DNA of 64,000 nucleotides from NCBI RefSeq assembly GCF_023016045.1, contig NZ_JALKAP010000003.1:62001-126000 (forward strand), read 5' to 3'. This DNA comes from Marinobacter sp. S6332 (lineage in GTDB: Bacteria > Pseudomonadota > Gammaproteobacteria > Pseudomonadales > Oleiphilaceae). Positions 21,365 to 29,956 of the stretch are shown here, piece by piece. Within the stretch, counting starts at the first letter, position 1. Each line of letters begins with the position of its first letter. The notes below the pieces were generated by a model. That model made no database searches, was not told the origin of the DNA, and saw only the letters and a list, made by a program, of their open reading frames with translations. The position numbers and the translations under genes are program-made.

Positions 21365-22783
21365 ATGTCACCAAAACGAACTCAAATGACCTCGGTTGAT
21401 CGCTCTTGGTTGCGCATGGACACACCAAGCAATCCAATGATGATCTCGGCCGTTCTGGTATTTGACAAGCCGATCGCCATCAACCGTCTAAAGCTCATCC
21501 TCAATGAACGCTTTTTGCGTTTTCAGAGGTTCCGCCAGCGCATTGTTGATGAAGGTGACAAGGTATATTGGCAAGACGACCCGCTGTTCGATATCGACAA
21601 CCACCTACACCGGATAGCGTTACCGGGAAAGGCGGGCAAAGCCGAACTCCAAGCACTCACCAGTGACCTGAACAGCACCTCTCTGGATCTGCGCCACCCC
21701 CTCTGGCAAATTCACTATATAGACAACTACCAAGGCGGCTGCGCACTTCTAATACGCATCCATCATTGTATTGCCGATGGCATTTCTCTGGTGAGGGTAC
21801 TGCTTTCACTTACTGACAAAACGCCGGAGCCCACAGGTAGACGGGTTGCTCCGCTTAAGGCAAGAGAGAAACCGGTATCCTCAATAGTGAGCCGCCTTCT
21901 GCACCGCACCCTCGACACAACCGAAGCGGCAACAGATCAGGCCCGCTTATTCATGCAATCGGTTCGCGCAGAACCAAACTACCCGCTGAAACTCGCCACT
22001 GCCGCTACCGGCGTTGCAGCGGACTTGCTCAAACTGGGTCTTTCGCCCTTCGAGCCCAAAACCTGCCTTAAAAGCCCGCTTTCTGGGCGAAAAAAAGTTG
22101 CTTGGGCCGAACCACTAGATCTGGCGGAAGTGAAAGCCTGCGCTAAAGCGCTGGGCGGCACCGTCAACGATATATTGTTGTGCGCAACCACGGGCGCTCT
22201 GCACAGGCATTTTAAAGCGAGCAAAGAAGTTATTCCGGATTGCGGCATTCGTGTGGCGGTGCCTTTTAATCTGCGGCCACTCAATCAACCGATCGAAACA
22301 CTTGGAAACCAGTTTGGTCTGGTGCTGGTTTGCCTACCGGTTGAAATCGCGGATCCGATCATGTGCTTTCGGCAGGTGCAGGAAAACATGAACCGCCTCA
22401 AACAGTCCTATCAAGCACAAGTTACTTACAGCTTGCTGGATCTATTCGGGCGGGGCCCGGACATTCTGGAGCGACGTGCGTTGGACTTGCTCAGCAACAA
22501 GGCCTCCGCAGTGCTTACCAACGTGCCCGGCCCCAGAGAGCCGGTTTATCTGGCAGGCAGCAAGTTGGTGCAACCCATGTTCTGGGTACCACAAAGCGGC
22601 AATATCGGAATTGGCATGAGTATTTTCAGCTACGCGGGTACCGTACAGTTCGGCATTACAGTAGACAAAGCCATTCACGCAGACCCTAACGCCGTAATGA
22701 ACTACTTCCACGAAAGCTTCAAAGCACTGAGCTACGCTGCTCTGGCAGGCCGCCAGCAAAGCAATACGCGCCAGGCCTCGTAG
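21365..22783 (+). CDS. Wax ester synthase/diacylglycerol acyltransferase (WS/DGAT) family protein
   Basis: Transfers fatty acyl-CoA to long-chain alcohols or diacylglycerol to make storage wax esters or triacylglycerol. The 472 residues carry the catalytic HHxxxDG motif (HHCIADG, H133-H134, D138-G139), the N-terminal SVDRSWLRMDTPSNPM, and the C-terminal domain motifs NDILLC and VLTNVPGPREP...FWVPQSGNIGIGMSIFSYAG. GAGGGAGGG precedes the ATG. A second homologue lies at 62092-63501 on the other strand, which fits the several copies usual in Marinobacter. Substrate preference cannot be inferred. Confidence 0.93.
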   Translation: MSPKRTQMTSVDRSWLRMDTPSNPMMISAVLVFDKPIAINRLKLILNERFLRFQRFRQRIVDEGDKVYWQDDPLFDIDNHLHRIALPGKAGKAELQALTSDLNSTSLDLRHPLWQIHYIDNYQGGCALLIRIHHCIADGISLVRVLLSLTDKTPEPTGRRVAPLKAREKPVSSIVSRLLHRTLDTTEAATDQARLFMQSVRAEPNYPLKLATAATGVAADLLKLGLSPFEPKTCLKSPLSGRKKVAWAEPLDLAEVKACAKALGGTVNDILLCATTGALHRHFKASKEVIPDCGIRVAVPFNLRPLNQPIETLGNQFGLVLVCLPVEIADPIMCFRQVQENMNRLKQSYQAQVTYSLLDLFGRGPDILERRALDLLSNKASAVLTNVPGPREPVYLAGSKLVQPMFWVPQSGNIGIGMSIFSYAGTVQFGITVDKAIHADPNAVMNYFHESFKALSYAALAGRQQSNTRQAS

Positions 22784-22845
22784 GCGTTAAAGCGGAAATT
22801 AGAAGGGCATGAATGCCGCCTGTGCAAAACAACAACAAAGAGGCC

Positions 22846-22875
22846 TTGAAGTCAGGCAAGGCGCCCACATATACT
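22846..22875 (+). promoter_or_regulatory. Sigma-70 promoter for ssrA
   Basis: TTGAAG (22846-22851), an 18-base spacer and TATACT (22870-22875) end eight bases before the mature tmRNA 5' end, as expected for a stable RNA promoter. Confidence 0.75.
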
Positions 22876-22883
22876 GTGAGTAA

Positions 22884-23246
22884 GGGGACGACATGGCTTC
22901 GACGCTGGTGGCGAACCCTTGGGTGCATGTCGAGATGGCAGCGAATCTCGTTAATCCAAAGCTGCAATGCAATAGTCGCAAACGACGAAAACTACGCACT
23001 AGCAGCGTAAGCTGCTAGTCGTCCTGACTGGGTCGCCCGTAGCCCAGAGCTACATCTCAGGACGTCATCGCTTACGGGATGCTCCGTTATCCAGAGTTCA
23101 CTGGCTAACGGCTAAGATTTAAAGAACTCGCCTCTTGCACCCTGGCCTTCGGGTCGCTTGAGGTTAAATCAATTGAAGGACATAAACATGTAGATCTCAA
23201 GGCATAGTGCTGGCGGACGCGGGTTCAATTCCCGCCGTCTCCACCA
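22884..23246 (+). ncRNA. ssrA: Transfer-messenger RNA (tmRNA)
   Basis: A 363-base tmRNA. The 5' end GGGGACG pairs with CGTCTCC before the encoded CCA (23244-23246) to form the tRNA-like acceptor stem. The T arm GGGTTCAATTCCC is at 23221-23233. The tag reading frame at 22978-23010 encodes ANDENYALAA and a stop; the first residue is the resume alanine codon GCA. The rest supplies the pseudoknots. It works with SmpB (20817-21296). Its 3' end is a frequent integration site for mobile islands, and accessory-looking genes follow. Confidence 0.98.
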
Positions 23247-23255
23247 AATTAACCG

Positions 23256-23285
23256 AAAAAAGCTCCTGACTTCAGGAGCTTTTTT
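23256..23285 (+). terminator. Intrinsic terminator of ssrA
   Basis: The stem GCTCCTGA/TCAGGAGC (23262-23279) is flanked by A-run and T-run and lies ten bases after the tmRNA CCA end. Confidence 0.93.
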
Positions 23286-23382
23286 CGTTTCTAAAGCAAT
23301 ACTTTTAGGCGAAGCGTTAACAAAAACACCTGCATATCACTGGCTACATGCGCTTACAGCGCCCCCTACATAGGAGCCACCT

Positions 23383-23463
23383 ATGAGCACCTTAAGTTTA
23401 GACGGTTCCAAGCTTTCCCAATCTGTATTCGAAATCACCCGAAAAAACACAAGAGTATTTTAG
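23383..23463 (+). CDS. Possible 26-residue small protein
   Basis: An ATG with a well-spaced AGGAG six bases upstream opens a 26-codon frame, MSTLSLDGSKLSQSVFEI then TRKNTRVF, and stops at TAG. It is too short to judge by composition and I recognise no family. It could be a real small protein, or the surviving N-terminus of a truncated gene at the boundary downstream of ssrA. Confidence 0.3.
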   Translation: MSTLSLDGSKLSQSVFEITRKNTRVF

Positions 23464-23531
23464 AATAAAGGTTTACCTCTTCACATGGCCGGTGGAAAAC
23501 CACTTTAATGACCAATAACGAGGAATGCCCA

Positions 23532-24371
23532 ATGTCTGAATCATTCGATGCGCAGCGCTACAAAAAAGGCGATCACGCAAAAACCCACCGGCGACTGAAA
23601 CCGGGGGCCGAGCGTAACACCTTGGAAGTGGGGCAAGACTTCGAGAAGCTGATGCGTGACGGCTATGTCATCATCGAAAATCTGATCCCCCTTGAAACCT
23701 GCGCCACGATCAAAGAAGAAGGCCTTGCCCTGCTCGGCCAGACCGGACGAAACCCATTCGAGGGGCACCAGACACAACGGGTCTACAACGTGTTATCCAA
23801 AACCAGAGCAACTGATCAGCTCGCGGTGCATCCAAGAATTCTAGGGCTAATGGATCGGCTGTTCGAGCCCAGCTTTTTGTTGTCCCAAAGCCAAATCATC
23901 AACATTCTTCCCGGCGAGGCTCCACAGGGGCTGCATCACGATGATGCCTTCTATCGCCTGCCCCGCCCCCGTCAGCCACTGGGCGCCGCAACCGTGTGGG
24001 CGATTGATGACTTCACCGAAGACAATGGCGCTACCGTCATCGTGCCTGAGAGTCACCTGTGGGGAAGCGATCGGCACGCAAAACGAGCCGACGCCATACC
24101 CGCCGTCATGCCGGCCGGTTCCGTGGTGTTCTTTCTGGGAACCACCTGGCATGGCGGCGGCAAAAATACCTCATCACATGCGCGCTTCGCCGTTACTCAT
24201 CAATACTGCGAAGCCTATATGCGGCAGCAGGAGAATTATCTGCTTGAGCTGTCCAAGGAGACCGTGCGCTCCATGTGTCCTGAGCTGCAGGCTCTGGTTG
24301 GCTACTCAATCTATCCGCCGTTCATGGGCATGGTCGAGGGTATGCACCCGCTGCGTTTGCTGGAGAGTTGA
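23532..24371 (+). CDS. Phytanoyl-CoA dioxygenase (PhyH) family Fe(II)/2-oxoglutarate oxygenase
   Basis: Probable non-haem iron hydroxylase on a double-stranded beta-helix fold; the substrate is unknown. With the start at 23532 (GAGGA seven or eight bases upstream) it has 279 residues. The frame also has an ATG at 23508 without a ribosome site. Iron ligands are visible: HxD in LHHDDAF (about 135-138) and the distal His in WHGGG (H207). R218 in SSHARFAVTHQY would bind 2-oxoglutarate. Its end overlaps the 3' end of the convergent DUF2955 gene by 66 bases. PhyH relatives act on acyl-CoAs, ectoine or secondary metabolites. Confidence 0.85.
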   Translation: MSESFDAQRYKKGDHAKTHRRLKPGAERNTLEVGQDFEKLMRDGYVIIENLIPLETCATIKEEGLALLGQTGRNPFEGHQTQRVYNVLSKTRATDQLAVHPRILGLMDRLFEPSFLLSQSQIINILPGEAPQGLHHDDAFYRLPRPRQPLGAATVWAIDDFTEDNGATVIVPESHLWGSDRHAKRADAIPAVMPAGSVVFFLGTTWHGGGKNTSSHARFAVTHQYCEAYMRQQENYLLELSKETVRSMCPELQALVGYSIYPPFMGMVEGMHPLRLLES

Positions 24372-25373
24372 TTCACGCCACTGAGTCAGCGTATCCAAAG
24401 CGGCAACCGCAAATGCTGCCATAAACGCCCCTGTTACGGTGAGTATAATGCGCGTAAAAGTGGCGTAGTCGGCGTCCTGAGTCGACAGCGCACCGGCAAT
24501 CAGAGAGAGCGCAACTGACATAGCGTACTGATAAACGTTGCTTGGATGCCGTCCCTCAAGCATCTTGTTCCCCAGCAACAAGCAGCCCAGAAATATCAAG
24601 CCCATCAGAACTGGCAGATGAGACGACACCGTAAACAGCGCCAACACTCCAAGCGCAAGGGCGCCACCATAAACGGTTGCACGTATTCGCTGACCTGCCT
24701 CCGAGAAGACCGTGCCGCGCGTTGGGAACACCAGAACCATGGCGGCAATGACGGCCATCATCATGTCCGACGGCTCCATCACGGCATATAGCCAGAAACT
24801 GAGCCCCAGCAGGACCGTGGCACGAATGGCGGCACCAATGTTCGCTTTTCCCTGCCCCGGCCTGGGATTATCTACGTGTTGCTCAGTGGTGTGGGGCGGG
24901 AACAAGGCATACGCCAGTGGTGCCAGCAGCAGCGCCACCAAAGCCGCCTGAAAAAATCCGTCACGCATTGATTCAACGGTTGCCGCACCATGCATGCCCA
25001 TCACCGACATCAGGACTGTGACAATCACAATAAGCATGCCGCCCGGTGCACCGGTTTTCAGAATGGCGCGGAATCCGAGGAAATAAAGCAGCCACATCAC
25101 GAGAACGTAAACCGCCGGCATTGGTCGCAGTTGTTGCACCAGCCAGGCCATCACGAACGTCAGGACGATCATTGCCAGGGGCCCGCCAATCGCTTTGCCG
25201 GCGCTGAACGCTTTGCGTTGTGCGCCAATCAAACCAACGGGCAGTGCCGCAACGATGGGAGGCAGCGCCGGGTTGATCAAAACCACCGCCAGATAGGACA
25301 TCATACCCACAAAAGCCAAACGCACAGCGTAAAGCGGATCGTCATTTGCCTCGGGGCGCGGAGTAACGTACAT
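24306..25373 (-). CDS. FUSC/DUF2955-type membrane protein, efflux component
   Basis: A 355-residue inner-membrane protein with about ten or eleven hydrophobic segments in two halves (roughly 15-160 and 185-330) joined by a hydrophilic loop. The layout and sequence (NPALPPIVAALPVGL, MEPSDMMMAVIAAMVLVFPTRGT) resemble DUF2955/FUSC proteins, which pair with HlyD-type adaptors in aromatic-acid or drug efflux (AaeB-like). It starts ten bases after the HlyD gene on the same strand. That partner is frameshifted, so the pump may be inactive. Confidence 0.75.
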   Translation of the reverse strand: MYVTPRPEANDDPLYAVRLAFVGMMSYLAVVLINPALPPIVAALPVGLIGAQRKAFSAGKAIGGPLAMIVLTFVMAWLVQQLRPMPAVYVLVMWLLYFLGFRAILKTGAPGGMLIVIVTVLMSVMGMHGAATVESMRDGFFQAALVALLLAPLAYALFPPHTTEQHVDNPRPGQGKANIGAAIRATVLLGLSFWLYAVMEPSDMMMAVIAAMVLVFPTRGTVFSEAGQRIRATVYGGALALGVLALFTVSSHLPVLMGLIFLGCLLLGNKMLEGRHPSNVYQYAMSVALSLIAGALSTQDADYATFTRIILTVTGAFMAAFAVAALDTLTQWRESTLQQTQRVHTLDHAHERRID

Positions 25374-25382
25374 GGCGGCCCC

Positions 25383-26551
25383 TCAGTGCAGGAAGCTGAA
25401 CCAGGATTGCAGGCGCTGAAGTGCGCTGGCGACCCAGGCAGTCGGATTGCCAGTGCCGGATGCCAGCACTACGACGTTCACTTTACCCCCGATCCGAGTC
25501 TTGCTGGGCCAGGATTCCATTCCTTGCGCAAGTTCGATGCGAACAGGTATGCGGCGGGCAGGCTCAAACCAACGATTATTGGGTTGATTGACCACAAGCC
25601 CACCTTCCACGTTCCGGCCGGGGTTGATCCCCCAGGCAACACTCTGCACACGGCCCTCGAAAATCCTGCCGGGCACGGCATCGAACAGCAGGCGTGCCGG
25701 GTCGCCAGGCTCAATGTTCTGCAACTGGTTTTCTCTGAGATCAACGGTCACCCACGCGGCCTCTGCGTCAATGAAGGTCAGTGCGGGTTTACCTGCACCA
25801 ATGAACTGCCCGTCTGAAAGCGTAACGTTGGTCACTACACCGAAGTGAGGTGCCGTGACCCGGGTCGAAGCGAGGTCGTATTGCGTCTGGGCAAGTTGAG
25901 CCTCCGCAGCAAGAACCTGCGGATTATCCTCTCCCTTGGGCCCTAACTGCGCGCGAGCGCTGCGCAGATTGGCTTGCGCACTCTGCAATTGAGCCTCTGC
26001 GTCGGCCACCCTGTGCGGGCCTGGTCGGCATCACTGGCGGAAATCACACCCCGCTGTTCCAGCCGCAGCAGGCGATCTGCTTCCGTCCGGGCATTATCCA
26101 GTGCGACCCGCGCCTGGGTTACGCTGGCTTGCGCAGCGACCAGTGACGCGCCGGATGCGCTAACATTCTGCAGGGCAGTCTTAAGATTGGCCTCTGCCTG
26201 TCGCACTGCGAGCTCGAAGGGTCGTCGCTCTATAGAAAACAGCGGTTCCCCCGACCCGACAACCGCATTGTCCGCAACCCATACGTCCGTTACCTGCCCG
26301 GAAACGCGAGGCGCAATTTGAACCACATTTGCCGAAACGATACCCCGCGAAGAGGATGGTGCCATACGATCCATCAGGGCATAGCCCAGAACGAGTAACG
26401 CCAGAAGGGCCGCAACCGCCGCTGAAACTGCCTTGGCCGGGTTCCGTTTTTCTACTGTACTGGCTTCACTATTCGACAGCTCCTTGCCCGCCTTGTGCAT
26501 AAGGTCATCGCTGTCATCTTGCGACTGATTTTGCTGATCACTCTCGTTCAT
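25383..26551 (-). pseudogene. HlyD-family periplasmic adaptor, frameshifted
   Basis: Membrane-fusion protein of an efflux pump, split by one frameshift near 26009. The first frame (26551 to about 26009) has a cytoplasmic N-terminus, one membrane helix, the lipoyl half-motif VVQIAPRVSGQVTDVWV and a coiled coil ending SDADQART. The second frame (about 26009 to 25383) resumes at ADAEAQLQSAQANLRSA, then the second lipoyl half and beta-barrel (GVVTNVTLSDGQFI). Restoring a GGGG run where the minus strand reads ACAGGGTGG rejoins the frames exactly, so a one-base deletion is the simplest cause. It could be a real mutation or a sequencing error. Confidence 0.8.
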
Positions 26552-26638
26552 TATGTAATCCCACTTGAAATCCAGCTCGTTATTCACAGGATCGGGTAAG
26601 GACCGCAGTTGAGCGAGCCCGCAAACGATCGTTGGCGT

Positions 26639-27949
26639 TTATTCCCGAGACATCAGGTAGTCAGCTACCGCTCGATAAGCGGGTAGCGACGTGGGATCGT
26701 TTGCTGCGTTGCCTGCAACCGGGTTCGAGGCAAAGCGCACGATCACCATGCTGGCAGCCGGATTAATCCAGACAGTTTGCCCATGCACTCCGCGCGCGGA
26801 AAATGATCCATGACCGTCATGACTGACCCACCACATGCCGCGATAACTCCAGCCTTCTAATAGACCGTATCCGGCCTTGGCAAAGGCCTCTTTGCTACCA
26901 CCCTCACGGATCCGGTCAATTGCTTTCGCGGGTATGACCTGCTCGCCGTTCCACTGCCCTTCGTTTAATACAAGCTGGCCAAAACGGGCCAGATCTCTCA
27001 GGGTTGCATTGAAGCCTCCGCCCGCAAACGGTGTTCCAATGGAGTCAACCGTGTAGAAAGCTTCACGTGAGGCTCCAATTTTTGTCCAGATGCGGCTTGA
27101 AAGGTAATCCGCAACGGAGGTACCCGTGGTTTTCGCTACCAGCCAGCCGGCAGCATCCGCATTTACTGTTTTGTAGCCAAATGCTTCACCGTGTTCGCTT
27201 TTTTTCTTTACGGTCTGCAAGTACTCAAAATAGCTGCGCGGCCCTTCGAAACCAGCCGGCTTGGGTAATGGGCTGCCAGCCGCAGCGTAAGTCCAGACTT
27301 CAGCTTTCGGATCGGAATAATCCTCCGAATAATCCAACGCTGTGGTCATATCCAGAACCTGACGCACGGTAGCATCACCAAAGGCGCTTTGTTCCAGTTC
27401 CGGAATAACATCGCTAACCGGCGCGGATTCATCCAGTTTGCCCTCTGCCACCAGAACCTCGGCCATCAGGCCGGTCAGGCTTTTAGTGACGGACATGGCA
27501 CCATGAAGGGTCTGTTTATTCAGGCAGCCGTCATAGCGTTCGTAAACAATGCGGCCTTTGTGAAGGACCAGAATGCCGTCTGTATAGTTTGCATCGAAAG
27601 CTTCCCGCCAGGTCATTGGCGCGTCACCATCCAGCGGCGTAAATTCCACCGCGTCCAGCCCAGCATCAAGGTCAACGATCAGTTCGCTGGCACCGTCGTT
27701 GCCATTGCGAACGGCAGCGGTGGGCATTAACTCCCTGAAATGGCAGACCGTCCAGCGTAGTTTGGGAAACGCAAAGTAATCTGGGTCACTGAACCGTATC
27801 GTTTTGTCCGCAGGCGGCGGGAAACCCTGCATCCAGCCGAGTGCATCAGGTGTCGACTCGTCTGCCGGGAGGGGAGATTTGTCCGCGGCCATAGCGCTAC
27901 CTCCCAGAAACAACCATGCAGATAGAAAGACGCTTATCGTAGTTTTCAT
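26639..27949 (-). CDS. Serine hydrolase, beta-lactamase/6-aminohexanoate-dimer hydrolase-like
   Basis: A periplasmic hydrolase of the class C beta-lactamase/penicillin-binding fold, 436 residues. A signal peptide is followed by cleavage near AMA-ADK (residues 20-22). The catalytic SxxK is S153-V-T-K156 (AMSVTKSLTG), and the Tyr motif lies in LDYSEDY. The C-terminal HGQTVWINPAASMVIVRFAS corresponds to the third motif region. Members include NylB-type amidases and esterases; the natural substrate cannot be told. It lies upstream of the HlyD/DUF2955 pair on the same strand with an 87-base gap. Confidence 0.85.
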   Translation of the reverse strand: MKTTISVFLSAWLFLGGSAMAADKSPLPADESTPDALGWMQGFPPPADKTIRFSDPDYFAFPKLRWTVCHFRELMPTAAVRNGNDGASELIVDLDAGLDAVEFTPLDGDAPMTWREAFDANYTDGILVLHKGRIVYERYDGCLNKQTLHGAMSVTKSLTGLMAEVLVAEGKLDESAPVSDVIPELEQSAFGDATVRQVLDMTTALDYSEDYSDPKAEVWTYAAAGSPLPKPAGFEGPRSYFEYLQTVKKKSEHGEAFGYKTVNADAAGWLVAKTTGTSVADYLSSRIWTKIGASREAFYTVDSIGTPFAGGGFNATLRDLARFGQLVLNEGQWNGEQVIPAKAIDRIREGGSKEAFAKAGYGLLEGWSYRGMWWVSHDGHGSFSARGVHGQTVWINPAASMVIVRFASNPVAGNAANDPTSLPAYRAVADYLMSRE

Positions 27950-28012
27950 TGTTTATCCTTCATACAGCTACGGTATGGTTTCGATCATTCGCAATGACGC
28001 AAACGCTCGGGA

Positions 28013-28780
28013 TCAATCCAACTCCTGCACACCGCCGCCGGAAACGGTCAGAATCTGGCCACTGATCCAGCTTGCAGCCGGTGAGCACAGGAACAGCGCT
28101 GCGTTGGCCATGTCATCTGGCTCTCCCAGACGGTTAATAGGCGTGTGTGCCAGCATGGCCTTTTCGATATCATTGTTAAGCACAGATTTCAGCGCATCGG
28201 TGCGGGTAGCACCGGGGGCGACACCGTTCACCCGAATGCCCATCGGCCCCAGATCAAACGCGATATTACGCAAAAGATGGCTGGTAGCCGCTTTGGATGA
28301 ACCATAAGCCGCCATGCGCTTGTTCTTGTTCTCGGCCGACATGGAAGTAATCGCAAGAATCGAACCCGTACCCGCCTTTTCCATTTCCGGAGCGGCCAGT
28401 TGCGCCAGGCGAAACAGCGAGAATACGTTCAAATCATAAGCCCGTCGAAATTCCTCCATCGACATGTCAAAGGGCTTAGGGCCACCACCACCGGCGTTGC
28501 TGACAAGAATATTGAGTTTGCCAAATGTTTGCACTGTCTGGCTAACCAGCGCAGCCAGATCGTCTTCTCTGGTCACGTCGCACGCCATGCCTGCGGCCCT
28601 GCCGCCACTCTTATTGATGCCGTCTGCGACCGCGTTGGACGTGTCTGAGTCAAGGTCGCTGACCATCACAGCGGCTCCCGCTGCTGCAAATGTCTCAGCA
28701 ATGGCACGCCCTATTCCAGCCCCTGCGCCGGTAACGACGGCCACTTGATCATTAAGTGTGAAATCTGAGGGGTTATACAT
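28013..28780 (-). CDS. Short-chain dehydrogenase/reductase (SDR)
   Basis: A classical SDR oxidoreductase of 255 residues from the ATG at 28780 (GGGAGA seven bases upstream). It shows the cofactor motif TGAGAGIG, NNAG-type NAGGGG, the catalytic Ser in ITSMS, and Tyr-Lys in YGSSK; the helix then continues to the GIRVNGVAPG motif. It resembles FabG/7-alpha-hydroxysteroid dehydrogenase-like enzymes. The substrate is unknown. The open frame extends 18 codons upstream without homology. A small winged-helix gene diverges from it and may regulate it. Confidence 0.9.
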   Translation of the reverse strand: MYNPSDFTLNDQVAVVTGAGAGIGRAIAETFAAAGAAVMVSDLDSDTSNAVADGINKSGGRAAGMACDVTREDDLAALVSQTVQTFGKLNILVSNAGGGGPKPFDMSMEEFRRAYDLNVFSLFRLAQLAAPEMEKAGTGSILAITSMSAENKNKRMAAYGSSKAATSHLLRNIAFDLGPMGIRVNGVAPGATRTDALKSVLNNDIEKAMLAHTPINRLGEPDDMANAALFLCSPAASWISGQILTVSGGGVQELD

Positions 28781-28985
28781 GCTGAGGTCTCCCGGAAGCG
28801 TGAGTGAGTCTTTGGAATTTGCGAGGGCTGCCAAAGGTTGACTGGTATGGCCTGGCCAACTCGATTACTGTTTTCATATAAACAGGTACGACTGATTGAT
28901 AGCAATGGCGGTGTTCCCCATTTTGGGTAAGCATGCGGGGTTGATACCCATCCAACCTTTCATTTCGATAACTTACGGATCACTC

Positions 28986-29348
28986 ATGAATATCGAAGAA
29001 GACAAGATGTCGGCGCATATTCCGGCGTTCTCGGACTTGTTGATCACGCTTCGCGCTGAGCTCGGTAACGATCTTGATCTGGTTCTGATCATGGCAGTCA
29101 TTTCAGAGCGCCACTACGCTCGCGCGAACCATGCGCCCGGCATCAACGCGCTCTCGCTTGCAATGTACGCAGACATTCCCCGCGAAACCGTGCGCAGAAA
29201 AGTTGCCAAGCTCATCGGGAAAGGCTGGGTGAAATGCAATGATCAGGGAATTCTTTCGCCAACGCCGCAAGCAGCGATCGACCTGGCAAACGGAACAGCT
29301 GCAACACTCAGATATCTCAGTGCGGTAAGGCAACCCACCGGACACTAA
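28986..29348 (+). CDS. Small winged-helix DNA-binding protein
   Basis: About 120 residues with a MarR/winged-helix look: GINALSLAMYADIPRETVRRKVAKLIGKGWV forms the helix-turn-helix and start of the wing, followed by a C-terminal helix. It has no ligand domain. The start is uncertain (28986, or 29007 MSAHIPAF); neither has a good ribosome site. It is divergent from the SDR gene, the usual position of a local regulator. A perfect 8-bp stem hairpin (29353-29370) follows its stop. Confidence 0.65.
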   Translation: MNIEEDKMSAHIPAFSDLLITLRAELGNDLDLVLIMAVISERHYARANHAPGINALSLAMYADIPRETVRRKVAKLIGKGWVKCNDQGILSPTPQAAIDLANGTAATLRYLSAVRQPTGH

Positions 29349-29430
29349 GACCCGACTGCTCCAGCAGTCGCCAGGCCATTGGCAAGTGGGTTGTGGAAAT
29401 CTGAGCCATCATTCTCTCAGTAACAACTAA

Positions 29431-29799
29431 CAGATTGGGCGTCTGGCATGTATTTCGATAACGACGGATTATCTCGCTCAGGCCGACACCGTTCAGGAAG
29501 TCGAAGATGCAATCGGTCAGGAGTCAAGCCTCGGTAAACAGCAACAGCATATCGAAAACGCCCTCGGGCTCGTTCTGATGGCTGCCTACTCAATGGTTTC
29601 CATTGACCGCGCCAGTCTAGCCATGAAACACCTTACCGAAACACTACTTTGGCTAAATCACGAGCCAGACATTCCGATTCGGGCAGAAAAGGTGGATCTT
29701 TCCGAGCTTATTCGTGAACTGGCCGGAGAAATGACCTATCTACTGGCTGGCACTACGAGTCGCGCCAGCAGGCAGGAATCCATAGGGTCGCTCTGGTGA
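29431..29799 (+). pseudogene. Histidine-kinase remnant (dimerisation region)
   Basis: A 123-codon open frame without a proper start. Its middle resembles the end of a HisKA dimerisation helix: RASLAMKHLTETLLWLNHEP then VDLSELIRELAGEMTYLLAG. The conserved phosphorylatable His box and the whole ATPase domain are missing, and the frame ends in unrelated residues. It is probably the decayed core of a sensor kinase gene. The rest of the 29349-29956 gap contains a hairpin after the winged-helix gene and, near the end, an AAAAAGG ribosome site for the BCCT gene; I see nothing else. Confidence 0.5.
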
Positions 29800-29956
29800 T
29801 TCATCCCACCTCAGGCTGAGTTTGTGCCGGTTGAACAAAACAAGCTGCAAGCACTGACGCTCACTTCAGATGTCGGAAAAACCCCTTATACATTGGTATT
29901 AACAGGCACTTTGTGGCACTGTCGCGCGCCGGAAATTATTAAAAAAGGTTTAGTTT

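Noticed and set aside
22813..23010. 65-codon plus-strand frame ending in ANDENYALAA
   Set aside because: It is an accidental in-frame extension through the tmRNA promoter and 5' domain into the tag frame; only the tag codons are translated, by trans-translation.
25383..26587. Two separate HlyD-like genes
   Set aside because: The halves are complementary parts of one protein joined by a one-base shift, not tandem genes.
23221..29956. Integration site (att) repeat of the tmRNA 3' end
   Set aside because: I looked for a second copy of the T-arm/acceptor sequence downstream and saw none; no integrase is present.
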